Part shown: positions 44,101 through 53,946 of the stretch, piece by piece
Layout: each line of letters opens with the position of its first letter
Position numbering within the stretch: position 1 is the stretch's first letter
Assembly (NCBI GenBank): GCA_963662175.1
Contig: OY759222.1
Span: forward strand, 19,292,222-19,356,221
Reading direction: 5' to 3'
DNA: 64,000 nt
From: Aradus depressus
Lineage: Eukaryota > Arthropoda > Insecta > Hemiptera > Aradidae
Translations under genes and position numbers: made by a program
The notes under the pieces: model-generated
Database searches by the model: none
What the model was told of the DNA's origin: nothing
What the model saw: the letters and a program-made list of their open reading frames with translations, nothing else

Positions 44101-47100
44101 GTACTCCCATGTAAATATAGTTGGTGAAATTAGACAATATCATAAATAAACAAGTTTTATTTCTTTCAAGTATACCGATATGAATTTTGTAAAGGGATTA
44201 TAGGGTAAGGATGGAGGAATTAAGCCATAATTTTCGACAAGATATTTCACGCTTGGAATGATTAGTCCCGAAGTAAGATATCTATTGATTTTTAGCCAAT
44301 TCGGCCTAAGTGAAGAAGAGTTTAGAGAGAGAAATCTTATTTTATTACAAATTTGAGTTGAGTGTGGTCCATATAAATACTTGCTTTGTTCTATGTAACT
44401 GTTTTAATTTTGATATTTTTATCTTTAATTTTGTTTCAGGCTTACCAAATGTTGGTAAAAGTAGTATTATAAACAGTTTGAAAAGATCCCGAGCTTGCAA
44501 CGTAGGAGCTACACCTGGTGTTACGAGGTATTTTTATTAATATATTGCGTTTGGTCTCCCAAATTGTTTAAGTTTCACTTCGTCCAGCATTTTTAAAACT
44601 ACACAAAAAATGATTTAATTTTTAGGTACACATTATGAAATAGTTCAAAAATCAAATATATAATCAATTATTTAACTTAATACATAAATCAATCAACCTT
44701 CAAACTATAATTTTAAGCCATGTCAAAAAAAAATCAACATTTATACAATTTTTTTTGAATTCCATTTTTTATCTTGAATTTATAATATGGTTTTGCGAGA
44801 TCTAAAAGTTAATAGATTGGTTAAAATATGGAGTAAAATTACGATATCGGAGGGAAAACAACTTTTTCAATGGAATATCTTCTGAATTCAGAAAAAAGAA
44901 ACATTTCCTATCAATAATAGGTTAGGTTAGGTATTATGACTCATGCCCGGGCTTTAACTACGAGGTCATATCGCCTACTACCAGAGCGCTCTTTCTCACT
45001 CTGGTGGACATGACCTCGACTCTACTGTGGGAGTCCTAAATTATGCCTACCCTAAATTTTTATTCACCTAGGGTAGGGGTCTTTAACGAGTATCTGACAT
45101 CGTACAGGCTCGGTACCATAGCTTAACGTCCCATCCGAAGGACGGCGTGCTTAAGTTTATTTTACCTCCCAGATAAAATAAACTAAGGGCCTCGGTCGGG
45201 TTTCGATCCTACGATCTTAAGCTCAGAAGACAAGCACACATACTACTGAGCTACCGGCGCCCTCCCTATCAATAATATATTATATACTTATAAAAATAAA
45301 TAAAAACAGAACTTGTTCAACTTTTACATTGTTTAATTCTACATAAATATATACATAGTGTACCGGTTACGGCTTATGCCACCGTCAGCACAAATTTCAA
45401 AAGTGACAAAGTATCCTGAGGTTTTCTGAGATTTCCTACGCTATGAAATATATCACAATAATAATATTAATATGGTTAAAACTTTACACTCACTTCATTT
45501 TGTCAGGAAGGGACTTATTTACCGGTAAAATGGGGGAGGGGGTAAGCAGATTCCCGTATACTGCTTATCATTAAGAAGATCACATATTCTATGTCTGCTT
45601 GTTCTTTTATAATTTCATATTTAATTACAAATTATATAATGATGAGATCCACTTTGATAAGCAGACACTTATTTATATCTGATTACCCATAATTTTTATT
45701 TTATAAGCTTATTACTATTGTATATACTTATATCAATACAGGCCCTGAAGATGGCATACTCAGTGCCGAAAGCTTGGCAGAAATTCTTCAGTTTGTTTTA
45801 TCGACCGTCTGATCTCTCTCTTCTCGGTATCACCAATAAACAAATTACATATTTATAATAATTGAATTTGATTGAAGGACAATGCAAGAAGTACAGTTGG
45901 ACAAAAAGATCAAACTGCTGGACAGTCCGGGTCTTGTCTTCGCCAAGAATGCCGGATCGGAGAATGACGCCGTGGTTTCCCTCAGAAACGCCATAAAGGT
46001 GGAAGCCATTGCTGATCCCTTCGTTCCAGCCACTGCCATCCTTCACAGAGTTACCAAGGATCAGGTGAGCGAGCACTGACTTTTGTGTATAGCAGCCTCT
46101 AACTCTGGTATTCGTGAAGAGTCTTTCTGACTGCCGTAGCAATGGTAATAATAGTTCTTACTGCATAAGTTGGGAGTGTACGGAATAGTTAACCAAAACA
46201 ACTATACTCGTTTCTTCGTTAGTTGGTCATAGGTAGGTCCATAATGAGCCCTCTCAGTGAATAGGACCCCGCCCACTTCATTTTAAGCCAATCGAATCAC
46301 AGCCTTTTGTTCCGGCACCTATTGTCTACATTTTCTTTTCCCAGCTATACGAAGTATAGAATAAGTTATGTTATCAGTCAAATATTCTATGTGGAGTTTT
46401 CATTTTACTTACTTTATTCTTTATTTCACGAGATCAACAAGAAGTATGTTATACATGGTGCGGATAACATAGTATATATACACATGAGGGATCTTCGCAA
46501 AATTGAGTTTCCCTTAACTAATAATTTGAAATAATTGTAATGGGATTTGAAGAATAACGGGAAAAGCTATTAGCGTAATGTGTCTTGGAGGAGTCTGGGT
46601 TTGAGGCGTCTGGTAGTGGCACCCGGAAAAATGGTCAGCCTGTCATTGTATCTGCGGAATTTGGAGTGGATAAACTTATCTACAGAAGGGAGGTCCAGGT
46701 CGTGGTGAAGCTGAGAGTTTCTAACAAACCACGGAGAGTTCACAGCTATTCTTAAGATTTTGTTTTGGAACACCTGGATTCTTTTTCGTTTAGTTGGAGA
46801 AGCAGAGCAGAGCCCCAAACTTCACACCCGTAGATTACGAGCGGCCGGAGAATGGTTTTGTAAAGTAGGAGGCAGTTGTCGGGCTTGAGGTTGGACTTCC
46901 TGTTCATCAAAGGGTACAGCATGGAAAGTCGTGCATAGGCTTCCGAAAGCTTCTTGTTGATGTGTATCTTCCAGGTGAGCCTCCTATCAAGATAGAGCCC
47001 TAGGTACTTGACGGAATCCTCACAGTTTTCTTTTTAGAAAAATATATGAAAAAGTGCATGTGTGCGCCCGTGAACACGATAACTCTCGATAGAATGAAAT

Positions 47101-50100
47101 TATCGACATGAAATTTTATATGTGTATCCAGAACCTCTTAGGACAACACCTATTGAATTTCAAATTCCAAATCGATCAAAAGGAAGGGGTGAATAGGGGG
47201 AGGCTTAACACAAAAACTCTTAATAACTGCTGATAGATATTGAATATATTGACACAAAATTTCATACTTGAATTAAAAATCCCATATGGACGACACTTAC
47301 CAATTTTCTGCGGAATCGACAGAAGGAAAGGGGGATTCAACTCAAAAAATCCCAATAAATGCCAATGAAATAAATGTATCGACATGAAATTTTATATTTG
47401 AAGTCAATTCCGAATAATTTGTTAAATTTCAGCCATATCGGCCGAAGGGGAGGGGGGTTCAATTCAAAAACCGTAAAACTGCCGATGTAATGAATTTATA
47501 ATAATATATATATATAATAACGACACAACATGAGGATTTAGAAGCCCCAATGTAAGTCAACTATTGAATCTATTGAATAATACGACTTTTGGTTCATGTC
47601 TTTGGTCCAAGTAAGTTTAGTGACGAAGTGTATGCAGAGATATCTGACTGGTCATTGGTTGTCCATACGGATGGGTAACGATTAATCGAAATAATCGATG
47701 TTTTAGTAAAATAATCTGTGGTTTTTAATCGATGTCATCTGGGTTTGATTAATCGGATAATCGATGATTATTTAACGATTATTAAATGTTTAATTAAAAT
47801 TACAACTCATCCAAAAAACAGGAGAAAAAAAAGAAAAATGAATTAATTATAATTCATCCGAAGTGCAACTCGCCTAAAAAAGTGGGAGGAGACTATCGTA
47901 TTGACTATCGATACAACACAGTGCCTCTGTGGTGAACTGGAGATAAGTAAAAAGTAACCTAATAGTTCTACTTCTAATTCTAATTTCTAATCTTTTGTGT
48001 TTTGTCATTTGTGAGTTGTGATTGACTGATTGTATTAACTTTTGTTTATGCGTATCGATTAATTAGTAGAAAATAATAATCTATGTCATTAATCAATTAA
48101 TCGATGTTTTGTTGGTCGATACCCATCCCTAGTTGTCCAATGTATGCCTGCATTTTTGACCTTGATTGGTGTTTCTACGAAGTAGAAAAACTTTGACCTC
48201 CGTTTTGGCAATATTGAGCTTCAAATTCCACCACCAGCTCGAAAAAAAAAAAATCCCAGGAGACCTTTATTTTACACGTTTAATTTTTCAATGCGTATGA
48301 ATAGTACGCCCAAAAATGTGTCATAGTCATTATGATGTTTTTATTATAACTTATTTTAAAAATATTATACCGGGTATGTACTTTTTAATATCTCTATCAG
48401 TTGGGTAAAATAACTTGACAATATCAACAATTTGATGTTTAAAAATTGATAGATTTTAATGAATGGATTGACCCATAATTATAATTATACTGACTCTTTA
48501 AATTGTATTTGTTATTTAGATGATGGAAGAGTACGGAGTAGGGGAGTACGACACTCCTCAGGAGTTTTTCGCGCTGAAAGCTAAGAGACAGGGCAAATAC
48601 AAGAAAGGCGGCATTGTGGATTCTGATGCCGCAGCTCGAAGTCTTATAGAAGATTGGAATAAGTGAGTTACAAGTTTTTCTTAAACATATTTTTCCCATA
48701 GTTTATGTGTAATCTTGATTCTTTTTTAGATTATTTCAGGAATAATATTAATACATTTCTGTAAATGTGTGTATTCATGCTCCTCGTTGCTCATATTTTC
48801 ATAGTTGTGTCATTTTAGACGCTTGCATGGAAAAGTATTATTGTATTAAATGAAATTAATAAATAAAACAAACTTATTTTTGAAATATTGTGTCAAATAT
48901 AATCTCTGAAGGGTCGCACTCTGCAAACTGACTTACGAGGGTAGTCCCATAAGTGCCCGACCTGACGTATAGATGGCGGTTGTTTGAAAAAAATTACTAT
49001 GGTACAAAGTACGAACCTTATAAAACTTAAGTTTGAAACGCTACGTTGTTTAGTATTTGTTTGGCAGCCATCAGTAGTGAACGCTCTCAGTGAATTTGTA
49101 ACATGGAAAACATTTTATTAATGTTATACAATACTTTCATTTGAAAGATCTCAGTCCAACCAATATCAAAGCCGAGCTAGATTCTACTCTGGGAGAGTCT
49201 GCTCCTTCGTTTACAACAGTAAAATATTGGGTGGCAGAGTTTAAACGAGGCCGTACGAGCTGCCAAGACGAACATCGCAGTGGTCCACGAAATGATGGGA
49301 CCACGCCAGAAATGGTGAAGAAAATCCACTAAATGGTATTGGATGACCGTCGACTGAAAATGGTAGGCATTTCAAAAAGAGCTGTACATCGCATATTGAT
49401 TGAAAATTTGGACATGAAAAAGCTGTGCGCAAGATGGGTGCCGCGTTTGCTCACAATGGAACAAAAAGCGTCGTGAGGATGTTGGAATCGAGTATTTGGC
49501 GATGTTTCACAGCAATAAAGCTGAGTTTTTGCGTCGATTCATAATCATGGATGAAACATGGGTCCATGAGACGAAGGAACAGTCAAAACAATGGACTGAA
49601 AGGGGAGAAGCGGCTCCAAAGAAGGCGAAGACAGTTCCATATGCAGGCAAGGTCATGGCGTCAGTTTTTTGGGATGTGCGTGGGATAATTTTCATTGATT
49701 ATCTTCAAAAAGGAAAAACAATCAACTGCGAGTATTATGCAAACTTATTGCAGCGTTTGAGTAATTAAATAAAAAAAAACACAGCCGCATTAGGCGAAAA
49801 AGAAAGTGTTGTTTCATCAAGACAATGCACCAGTTCACACATCCGTTAGCGCGGTGGCCAAAATCAATGAGTTAAAGTTCGAATTGCTTCCTCACGCATC
49901 CTATTCGCCAGATTTAGCCCCCTCGGATTATTTTCTTTCCAAACTTGAAAAAATGGCTCGGTGGTAAAACATTTGCCAACAATGAAGAGGTGGAATCTGC
50001 GGTTGATGGGTATTTTGAGGAGCTCGATCGGTTCTGACTATAAACAGGGTATCGTGACTATAAACATCACTGGAAACAGTGTATCGAGCTAAAAGGAGAC

Positions 50101-53100
50101 GATATTTAGAAATAAAGTTATTTTTTCTTAAATTTTTTGTATTTTCTTTGTTAGGTCGGGTACTTCTTGGACTACCCTCATAGTTCATTACTAGATCTGA
50201 CGATGGTGTAAGGCCGAAACCAGTAGTTTTGTAAATATCTTTGGTAGAATAGACAATACTTCAAAAAATAATTTTTTAAAATTTATTTATTACAAGTGCC
50301 ACAATATGTTTGCGTTCCTCAACTTAGAAGTTGTTAAATGTAATTATTTTTATTTGTGTTTTAGAGGAAAAATAAAATACTACACTGAGCCACCACTTGT
50401 GAATGATAACTGTCACGTGAGCAGTGCAATTGTTGATGAAATGGCTAAAGAATTCGATATAAAAGGTTTGGAAAAAATGGAAGTGGAAATGTTGGGCGAA
50501 TTGGAGACTGAACGGAAGAAAGGAGGAGTAACGACTCTTTTAGATGAGCAACACCCGATATGTGAAACAGAACTACTCATGGATGTGGATCAGCTTCAGG
50601 TGAGATGTCGACTCAATGTTGACCCGAACATCAGTTAAAAAGGGTTTCACCTGAAAATTTGTTTGTTTTGCAACTGTTTAAACGGGTGACGGTACAGCTG
50701 GGGTCGAACGTACAGCTGGGTCGAACGTGCAGCTGGGGGTGAACGTACAGCTGGGGTCGAACGTATTGCTGGGGGTGAACGTACAGCTGGGGTCGAACGT
50801 ATAGCTGGGAGTGAACGTACAGCTGGGGTCGAACGTACAACTGGGGTCGAACGTACAGCTGTGGTCGAACGTAAAGCTGGGGGGTCGAACGTATTGCTGG
50901 GGGTGAACGTACAGCTGGGGTCGAACGTACAGCTGGGGTCGAACGTAAAGCTGGGGGTGAACGTATTGCTGGGGGTGAACGTACAGCTGGGGTCGAACGT
51001 AAAGCTGGGGTCGAACGTATTGCTGGGGGTGAACGTACAGCTGGGGTCGAACGTAAAGCTGGGGTCGAACGTATTGCTGGGGGTGAACGTACAGCTGGGG
51101 TCGAACGTACAACTTATATTTCGGTCAGAAATTCGATGTTGAGCCCTCCTCTGATATTCGCCTCACACTGATTCCGCTGAAAATTAATAGGTGTAGTCCT
51201 TATAGAACTTTGAATCAAACATATGAAATTTCGTGTCATTAAATTCATTTCATCGGCTGATATTAGAATTTTTGTGTTAATCCCCCCCTTATTCCCCCCT
51301 TCTATTTTGCCGATTCGGCTAAAAATCAATAGATATCGTTCTAATGTGGTTCTGAGTACACTTATAAAATTTAAATGGTATGGGTAAATCAGTAGCCAAT
51401 TAGGTCCAAGCAATTTTTATTTTCTAACATTTCGATCTCTTTTGGGCCATTATCAACAGAAACGATTGCTTATAAACATTTTGAGAAAAGTACATACTAC
51501 TTGGAAAGCAACGTGTCCATTTCTAGAAATTGTTTCTGAAACGATTGCTTATAAACATTTTGAGAAAAGTACATACTACTTGGAAAGCAACGTGTCCATT
51601 TCTAGAAATCGTTTCTGAAACGATTGCTTATAAACTTTTGAGAAAAGTACATACTAGATATAGAAATGGACACGTTGCTTTCCAAGTAATATGTACTTTT
51701 CTCAAAATTTTTGTAAGCAATCGTTTCTGTTGATAATGGCCCAAAAGAGGTCGAAACGTTAGAAAATAAAAATTGCTTGGACCTAATTGGCTACTGATTT
51801 ACCCAAACCATGTAGATAAAAGGTGCCAACAAAAAGAAACAATTGTAAAATTTACTGTTGACATTTTTTTTTTTTTCATTATTGAAATCAAAAACATGAC
51901 ATTCTAGTGAAAATACATTATCTAATTTCTGTCCGATTACTTCCCATATACTTCGTATAGCTGAGGAATTAAAAATTAATGAAAAAAAATCCAGTTTTCT
52001 TGTAATTTTGGTTTTTTCTGTCAATTTTTCTACTGTAGTCCAATTTATTTGCCATAAGCTTAAGACATGAGCATTTCCCACTGATTTACCGCTGTATAAT
52101 GACTCGGTAGTAAGATTCCTGATAACGTAATGTTCAAGATTTACGCCAAAACTCTCGAAATTCCATAAAAAAATATGAGGATAACGCCGGGTAATATAGC
52201 TATTAATGGATAATATTGTACATATACATTTAGTAGGCATCCATATTTCTGTTCTTTAATTTTATTCAGCTCCATGACACCGTAGTCATGAGATATTTCC
52301 TTTTCTGAGTCTGATATTTCTATTATTTTATTATTATATCTCAGACGATATGGACTTAAACTATGATTAATTGGGCCAAAATCAAAAATATCCGTTGAGA
52401 GCAATCTCCGCTTGGCTCGGCGCTTGTCCTCTTAGTCCCATTCCGACACCCCTTCTCGCCGTCTTCTATGAATAGATGAGACAAACTAGTAGGGTGTCAA
52501 CACTGACTGCTCAGTGGTATGCGTGCTTGTCTTCTTAGCTCAAGATCGTGGGTTCGAAACCCGACCGAGGCCCTTAGTTTATTTTATCTGGGAAGTAAAA
52601 TAAACTTAAGCATGCCGTCCTTCGGATGGGACGTTAAGCGATGGTCCCGAGCCTGTACGATGTCAGGTACTCGTTAAAGACCCCCTACCCTAGGTGAATA
52701 AAACTTTAGGACTCCCGCAGTAGAGTCGGGCTCATGTCCACCAGAGTGACGAAAGAGCGCTCTGGTAGTAGGCGATATGACCTCGTAGTTAAAGCCCGGG
52801 CATGAGTCATAAAACCTAACCTAACACTGACTGACTCATCCTCTCATCTATAAGTACCCTTTATTTTCTAGCCTGTTCCTATCCTATTCTATATTTTATA
52901 ACTAAATACTGTTGAATGTATAAATATTAATAAATAATAATTTTTACTTATTGTTTTCTTTTTCTTAGAACATTGTGAAAGTAGCTCCAAAAACGAGAAA
53001 GCGGAAACGTGATACCAAAGAAGAGGTCGAAAAAAAAGCAGAAGCAGCCCTCATTCCGACATCAACCAAGAAGATACAGCAACTACAATCTAAGAAGTCC

Positions 53101-53751
53101 AGAAAGGAGACTGGAAGAAGAGGTAATTTGTAAATTACTTTGAAATTAAACGAAATTTCATTCTGAGACCGAGGTCCCTTGAGAATAAATACATGAAAAC
53201 TCGAAAAAAAAAAAGCCTAAGTAAGAAAAAAAAAAAAAAAAACAGAAAAACAGTAATAAAAAAAAAGGACGATGCCCAGACGATTTAAAATAATATTGAT
53301 TGAAGGGAAACTGATATAATATAAGAAAGGTTAAAAGAAAAAAATGGTTTGGACACTATAATGGCTGTGTATGAAGAATACTTACACTTCTGTTGTTCAC
53401 CGCCTATTTCGTTAACTTGCTCAACATATTTTTACATATTTCAACCTTTCTGGGAGGTAAAAAACATTGAGGATGCCGTCCTTTGGAAGGGATGTTAAGT
53501 GTATTCCGATGTACACATTTAATGTACATATTTATATGAGTTTTATTAATTAGCTTGGGAGATATTATTTACACACTATGTCACCTAGACTGGAACTTAC
53601 ATCAACGTTCATAATGTTTATATTATATTTTATTTTATTCTATTCTTTTTCAGAAAGAGAAACTACAAAATTGGCTGATGCTATAGAAAACATAAGCATG
53701 GATACTAAAAGTGAAGAGTACAATTTCGATGAATATTTTAAAGAAGATTAA
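38173..53751 (+). CDS. Ns1 (GNL3-like): Nucleostemin / GNL3 family circularly permuted GTPase, 11 exons
   Basis: Exons: 38173-38191, 38269-38373, 38453-38754, 40251-40386, 41954-42208, 44440-44527, 45878-46064, 48520-48662, 50365-50599, 52969-53122, 53654-53751 (TAA). They give 573 residues and all phases match. Residues 1-60 are the basic GNL3 N-terminal domain ([19 protein letters not shown]) for nucleolar targeting; about 55-110 form a charged coiled coil. GTPase motifs appear in permuted order: DARDP, then G4 NKAD (185-188, with N-K-A where others have N-K-S/I), G1 GLPNVGKSS (273-281), G2 GATPGVT, G3 DSPG (317-320). The C-terminus is acidic ([13 protein letters not shown]). The family shuttles between nucleolus and nucleoplasm and acts in large ribosomal subunit release and cell growth. 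The exon 7 acceptor (TTGATTGAAG before 45878) has a poor pyrimidine tract. Several introns hold MITEs, SINEs, a mariner and a minisatellite. Confidence 0.95.
39273..39535. repeat. two direct copies of an AT-rich unit
   Basis: 'aactctttattatactaaagaatacaa..ttatggcaatgaatg' at about 39280 and 'aacttttattgcactaaagaatacaa..taatgcaatgaatg' at about 39427 are diverged direct copies. The remainder of this nucleostemin intron (38755-40250) is AT-rich with no gene. Confidence 0.5.
40672..40922 (+). mobile_element. SINE family A, plus, with clear tRNA head
   Basis: Starts AGGGCGCCGGTAGCTCACTG, B box GGGTTCGAAACC at about 40724, centre 'gatgggacgttaagcgatggtcccgagcctgtacgatg', a short internal deletion, and the tail AAAGCCCGGGCATGAGTCAT. 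The head folds as a SINE head, not an intact tRNA gene. Confidence 0.8.
41258..41542. repeat. inverted pair of Penelope-like ends (about 75-bp arms)
   Basis: The left arm (41258-41333) and right arm (about 41460-41540) are inverted copies: 'aataaaagacgttg', 'tttattttgaccagaac', 'gttttcaacgcaa'. The stem-loop core is on the minus strand at 41304-41331 (CTGATGA-T-GACGC-tatt-GCGTT-GAAAA) and on the plus strand at 41465-41492, where one core base is changed. Confidence 0.75.
41665..41861 (+). mobile_element. tRNA-derived SINE, family B, with 13-bp target duplication
   Basis: The B box GGTTCGGATCCCATCC, an A-rich 3' end and the duplication AAAAGTATTTGTT at 41652-41664 and 41862-41874 bound a 197-bp element. 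It is unrelated to family A. It lies in nucleostemin intron 4. Confidence 0.8.
42225..42540 (+). repeat. family R copy, plus, 3' truncated
   Basis: 'tgtaatcggtcaaaaattcgatgttgaattg', 'gtctgtccttgtgtctgtgaa', 'cataaggacggcaccgattgatttttag', 'aataactgcc'. It begins directly after the exon ending at 42208. Confidence 0.65.
42541..43654. other. nucleostemin intron 5, mostly unrecognised
   Basis: No gene, domain or clear repeat seen. Confidence 0.3.
43655..43777. repeat. hairpin with about 40-bp arms
   Basis: 'aatagataatt..aatacacaaattgttcgtcaaactt' (43656-43695) is followed by its inverse (43737-43776), with a loop of about 41 bp. It is a foldback element or a short MITE; the Penelope-type core is absent. 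Confidence 0.75.
43912..44320 (+). repeat. family R copy, plus, split by a Penelope-like fragment
   Basis: R phrases at 43912-44035 and 44166-44320. In between, 44037-44165 repeats one arm of the 3583-3770 hairpin, including its core (44078-44101). Confidence 0.6.
44919..45264 (-). mobile_element. SINE family A, minus, full length, 12-bp target duplication
   Basis: CCTATCAATAAT occurs on both sides (44907-44918 and 45265-45276), bounding a 346-bp copy from the tail (AGGTTAGGTATTATGACTCA) to the tRNA head (reverse of GAGGGCGCCGGTAGCTCAGT). This copy defines family A; the intact duplication indicates fairly recent retroposition. Confidence 0.9.
45740..45835 (+). repeat. Penelope-like end fragment just before exon 7
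   Basis: 'ggccctgaagatggcatactcagtgccgaaagcttggc' contains CTGAAGA-T-GGCA-tactcag-TGCC-GAAAG (45745-45772). It lies about 105 bp upstream of the weak exon 7 acceptor of nucleostemin. Confidence 0.6.
46333..47600 (+). repeat. family R copy, plus, split by a LINE fragment
   Basis: The 5' hairpin CCAGCTATACGAAGTATAG is at 46343-46361. R resumes at about 47035 ('gcccgtgaacacgataactctcgatagaatg') and runs to about 47600. The interruption holds Jockey-like sequence. Confidence 0.7.
46570..47030 (-). pseudogene. Jockey-like LINE reverse transcriptase fragment
   Basis: The minus strand reads [20 protein letters not shown], then [18 protein letters not shown], a frame change, and [20 protein letters not shown] ending in a stop at 46570. 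This is the C-terminal part of a Jockey-clade reverse transcriptase ORF2. It is better preserved than the 15500-15960 fragment. Confidence 0.85.
47666..48131. mobile_element. hAT-type MITE, 466 bp, perfect 8-bp target duplication
   Basis: GTTGTCCA flanks both sides (47658-47665 and 48132-48139). The ends are TACGGATGGGTAACGATTAA and, reversed, TAGGGATGGGTATCGACCAA. Repeated 'taatcgat' motifs lie inside both ends. No transposase. It lies in nucleostemin intron 7. Confidence 0.85.
48900..50275 (+). mobile_element. Penelope-like 3' end, interrupted by a mariner
   Basis: 'gaagggtcgcactctgcaaactgactta' before and 'gttcattactagatctgacgatggtgtaaggccgaaac' after the mariner match the uninterrupted stretch at 10682-10747. 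The core is at 50197-50220. Confidence 0.75.
48936..50180 (+). pseudogene. mariner element, 1,245 bp, near complete but frame-broken
   Basis: The terminal repeats (CGAGGGTAGTCCCATAAGTG left; reversed right TGAGGGTAGTCCAAGAAGTA) are flanked by TA. The transposase is readable in pieces: [20 protein letters not shown] (from 49147), a stop after MVKKIH near 49332, a frame change near 49470, then [12 protein letters not shown] (first catalytic Asp, about 49550), [11 protein letters not shown] (second, about 49822) and [11 protein letters not shown] (third, about 49905). The third Asp fits D34D spacing of the mariner group. At least two disruptions make it inactive as it stands. Confidence 0.9.
50691..51113 (+). 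repeat. 18-bp minisatellite with 54-bp higher-order period
   Basis: Units like GTACAGCTGGGGTCGAAC vary at the triplet (cag, aaa, ttg) and at GGGTCGAAC versus GGGGTGAAC. From about 50965 a three-unit block of 54 bp repeats exactly (starts 51019 and 51073). It begins about 90 bp after nucleostemin exon 9. Long frames on both strands here are by-products of the repeat. Confidence 0.9.
51115..51370 (-). repeat. family R fragment, minus
   Basis: 'ggtcagaaattcgatgttgag', 'cgctgaaaattaataggtgtagtccttatag', 'tcatcggctgatattagaatttttgtg', 'gattcggctaaaaatcaat'. It begins with a plus-like phrase, so the copy is rearranged. Confidence 0.55.
51374..51813. repeat. foldback element of Penelope-like ends with internal 68-bp tandem repeats
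   Basis: The outer arms (51374-51475 and about 51690-51813) are inverted: 'gggtaaatcagtagccaattaggtcc', 'aatttttattttctaac'. The core is TTGATAA-T-GGCC..GGTC-GAAAC (plus 51730-51757), with its inverse near 51433-51457. Between them the phrase 'gaaacgattgcttataaacattttgagaaaagtac' recurs three times with a spacing of about 75-80 bp, each with 'ggaaagcaacgtgtcc'. Confidence 0.8.
51885..52480 (-). other. family R fragment then unrecognised intron
   Basis: 51890-51975 is a reversed R start ('gacattctagtgaaaatac', 'acttcgtatagctgagg'). The rest, to the SINE at 52510, shows no gene. Confidence 0.4.
52510..52822 (+). mobile_element. SINE family A, plus, 11-bp target duplication, 5' shortened
   Basis: AACACTGACTG flanks both sides (52499-52509 and 52823-52833). 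The copy starts inside the tRNA head (CTCAGTGGTATGCGTGCTTG), has the B box GGGTTCGAAACCC, the full centre and tail. It lies in intron 9 of nucleostemin, about 150 bp before exon 10. Confidence 0.88.
53150..53512. repeat. fragments of LINE-like family L (minus) and SINE A (plus)
   Basis: 53150-53200 'gaaatttcattctgagaccgaggtccctt' is the reversed L tail. 53448-53512 'tctgggaggtaaaaaacattgaggatgccgtcctttggaaggg' is a SINE A centre fragment. Both lie in nucleostemin intron 10. Confidence 0.55.
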
Positions 53752-53800
53752 CGTTACGTTTTTATTATTTTACATTTTATATTTGTATATAAATTTTATT

Positions 53801-53806
53801 AATAAA
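53801..53806 (+). terminator. poly(A) signal of nucleostemin
   Basis: AATAAA 50 bp after the TAA at 53749-53751; further AATAAA copies follow within 20 bp. Confidence 0.6.
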
Positions 53807-53946
53807 ATATATATTTATTAATAAAAATTCTGTATATAATTTGTTTTGTACACTATGTACGTTATTTTTTGCTTGCCTCTAAGACCACGTTTCTGAAAAA
53901 TGTAAATGGATAATAAACACAGATGTTGTATGACCATGACGTGTAT

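Noticed and set aside
46343..46361. loxP-like TATACGAAGTATAG at family R starts
   Set aside because: Only a chance likeness to half of a loxP site; it is a 6-bp stem with a GAA loop repeated in family R.
50678..51142. Repetitive 93- to 144-residue frames ([19 protein letters not shown])
   Set aside because: Open frames created by an 18-bp minisatellite, whose unit length is a multiple of three; intronic.
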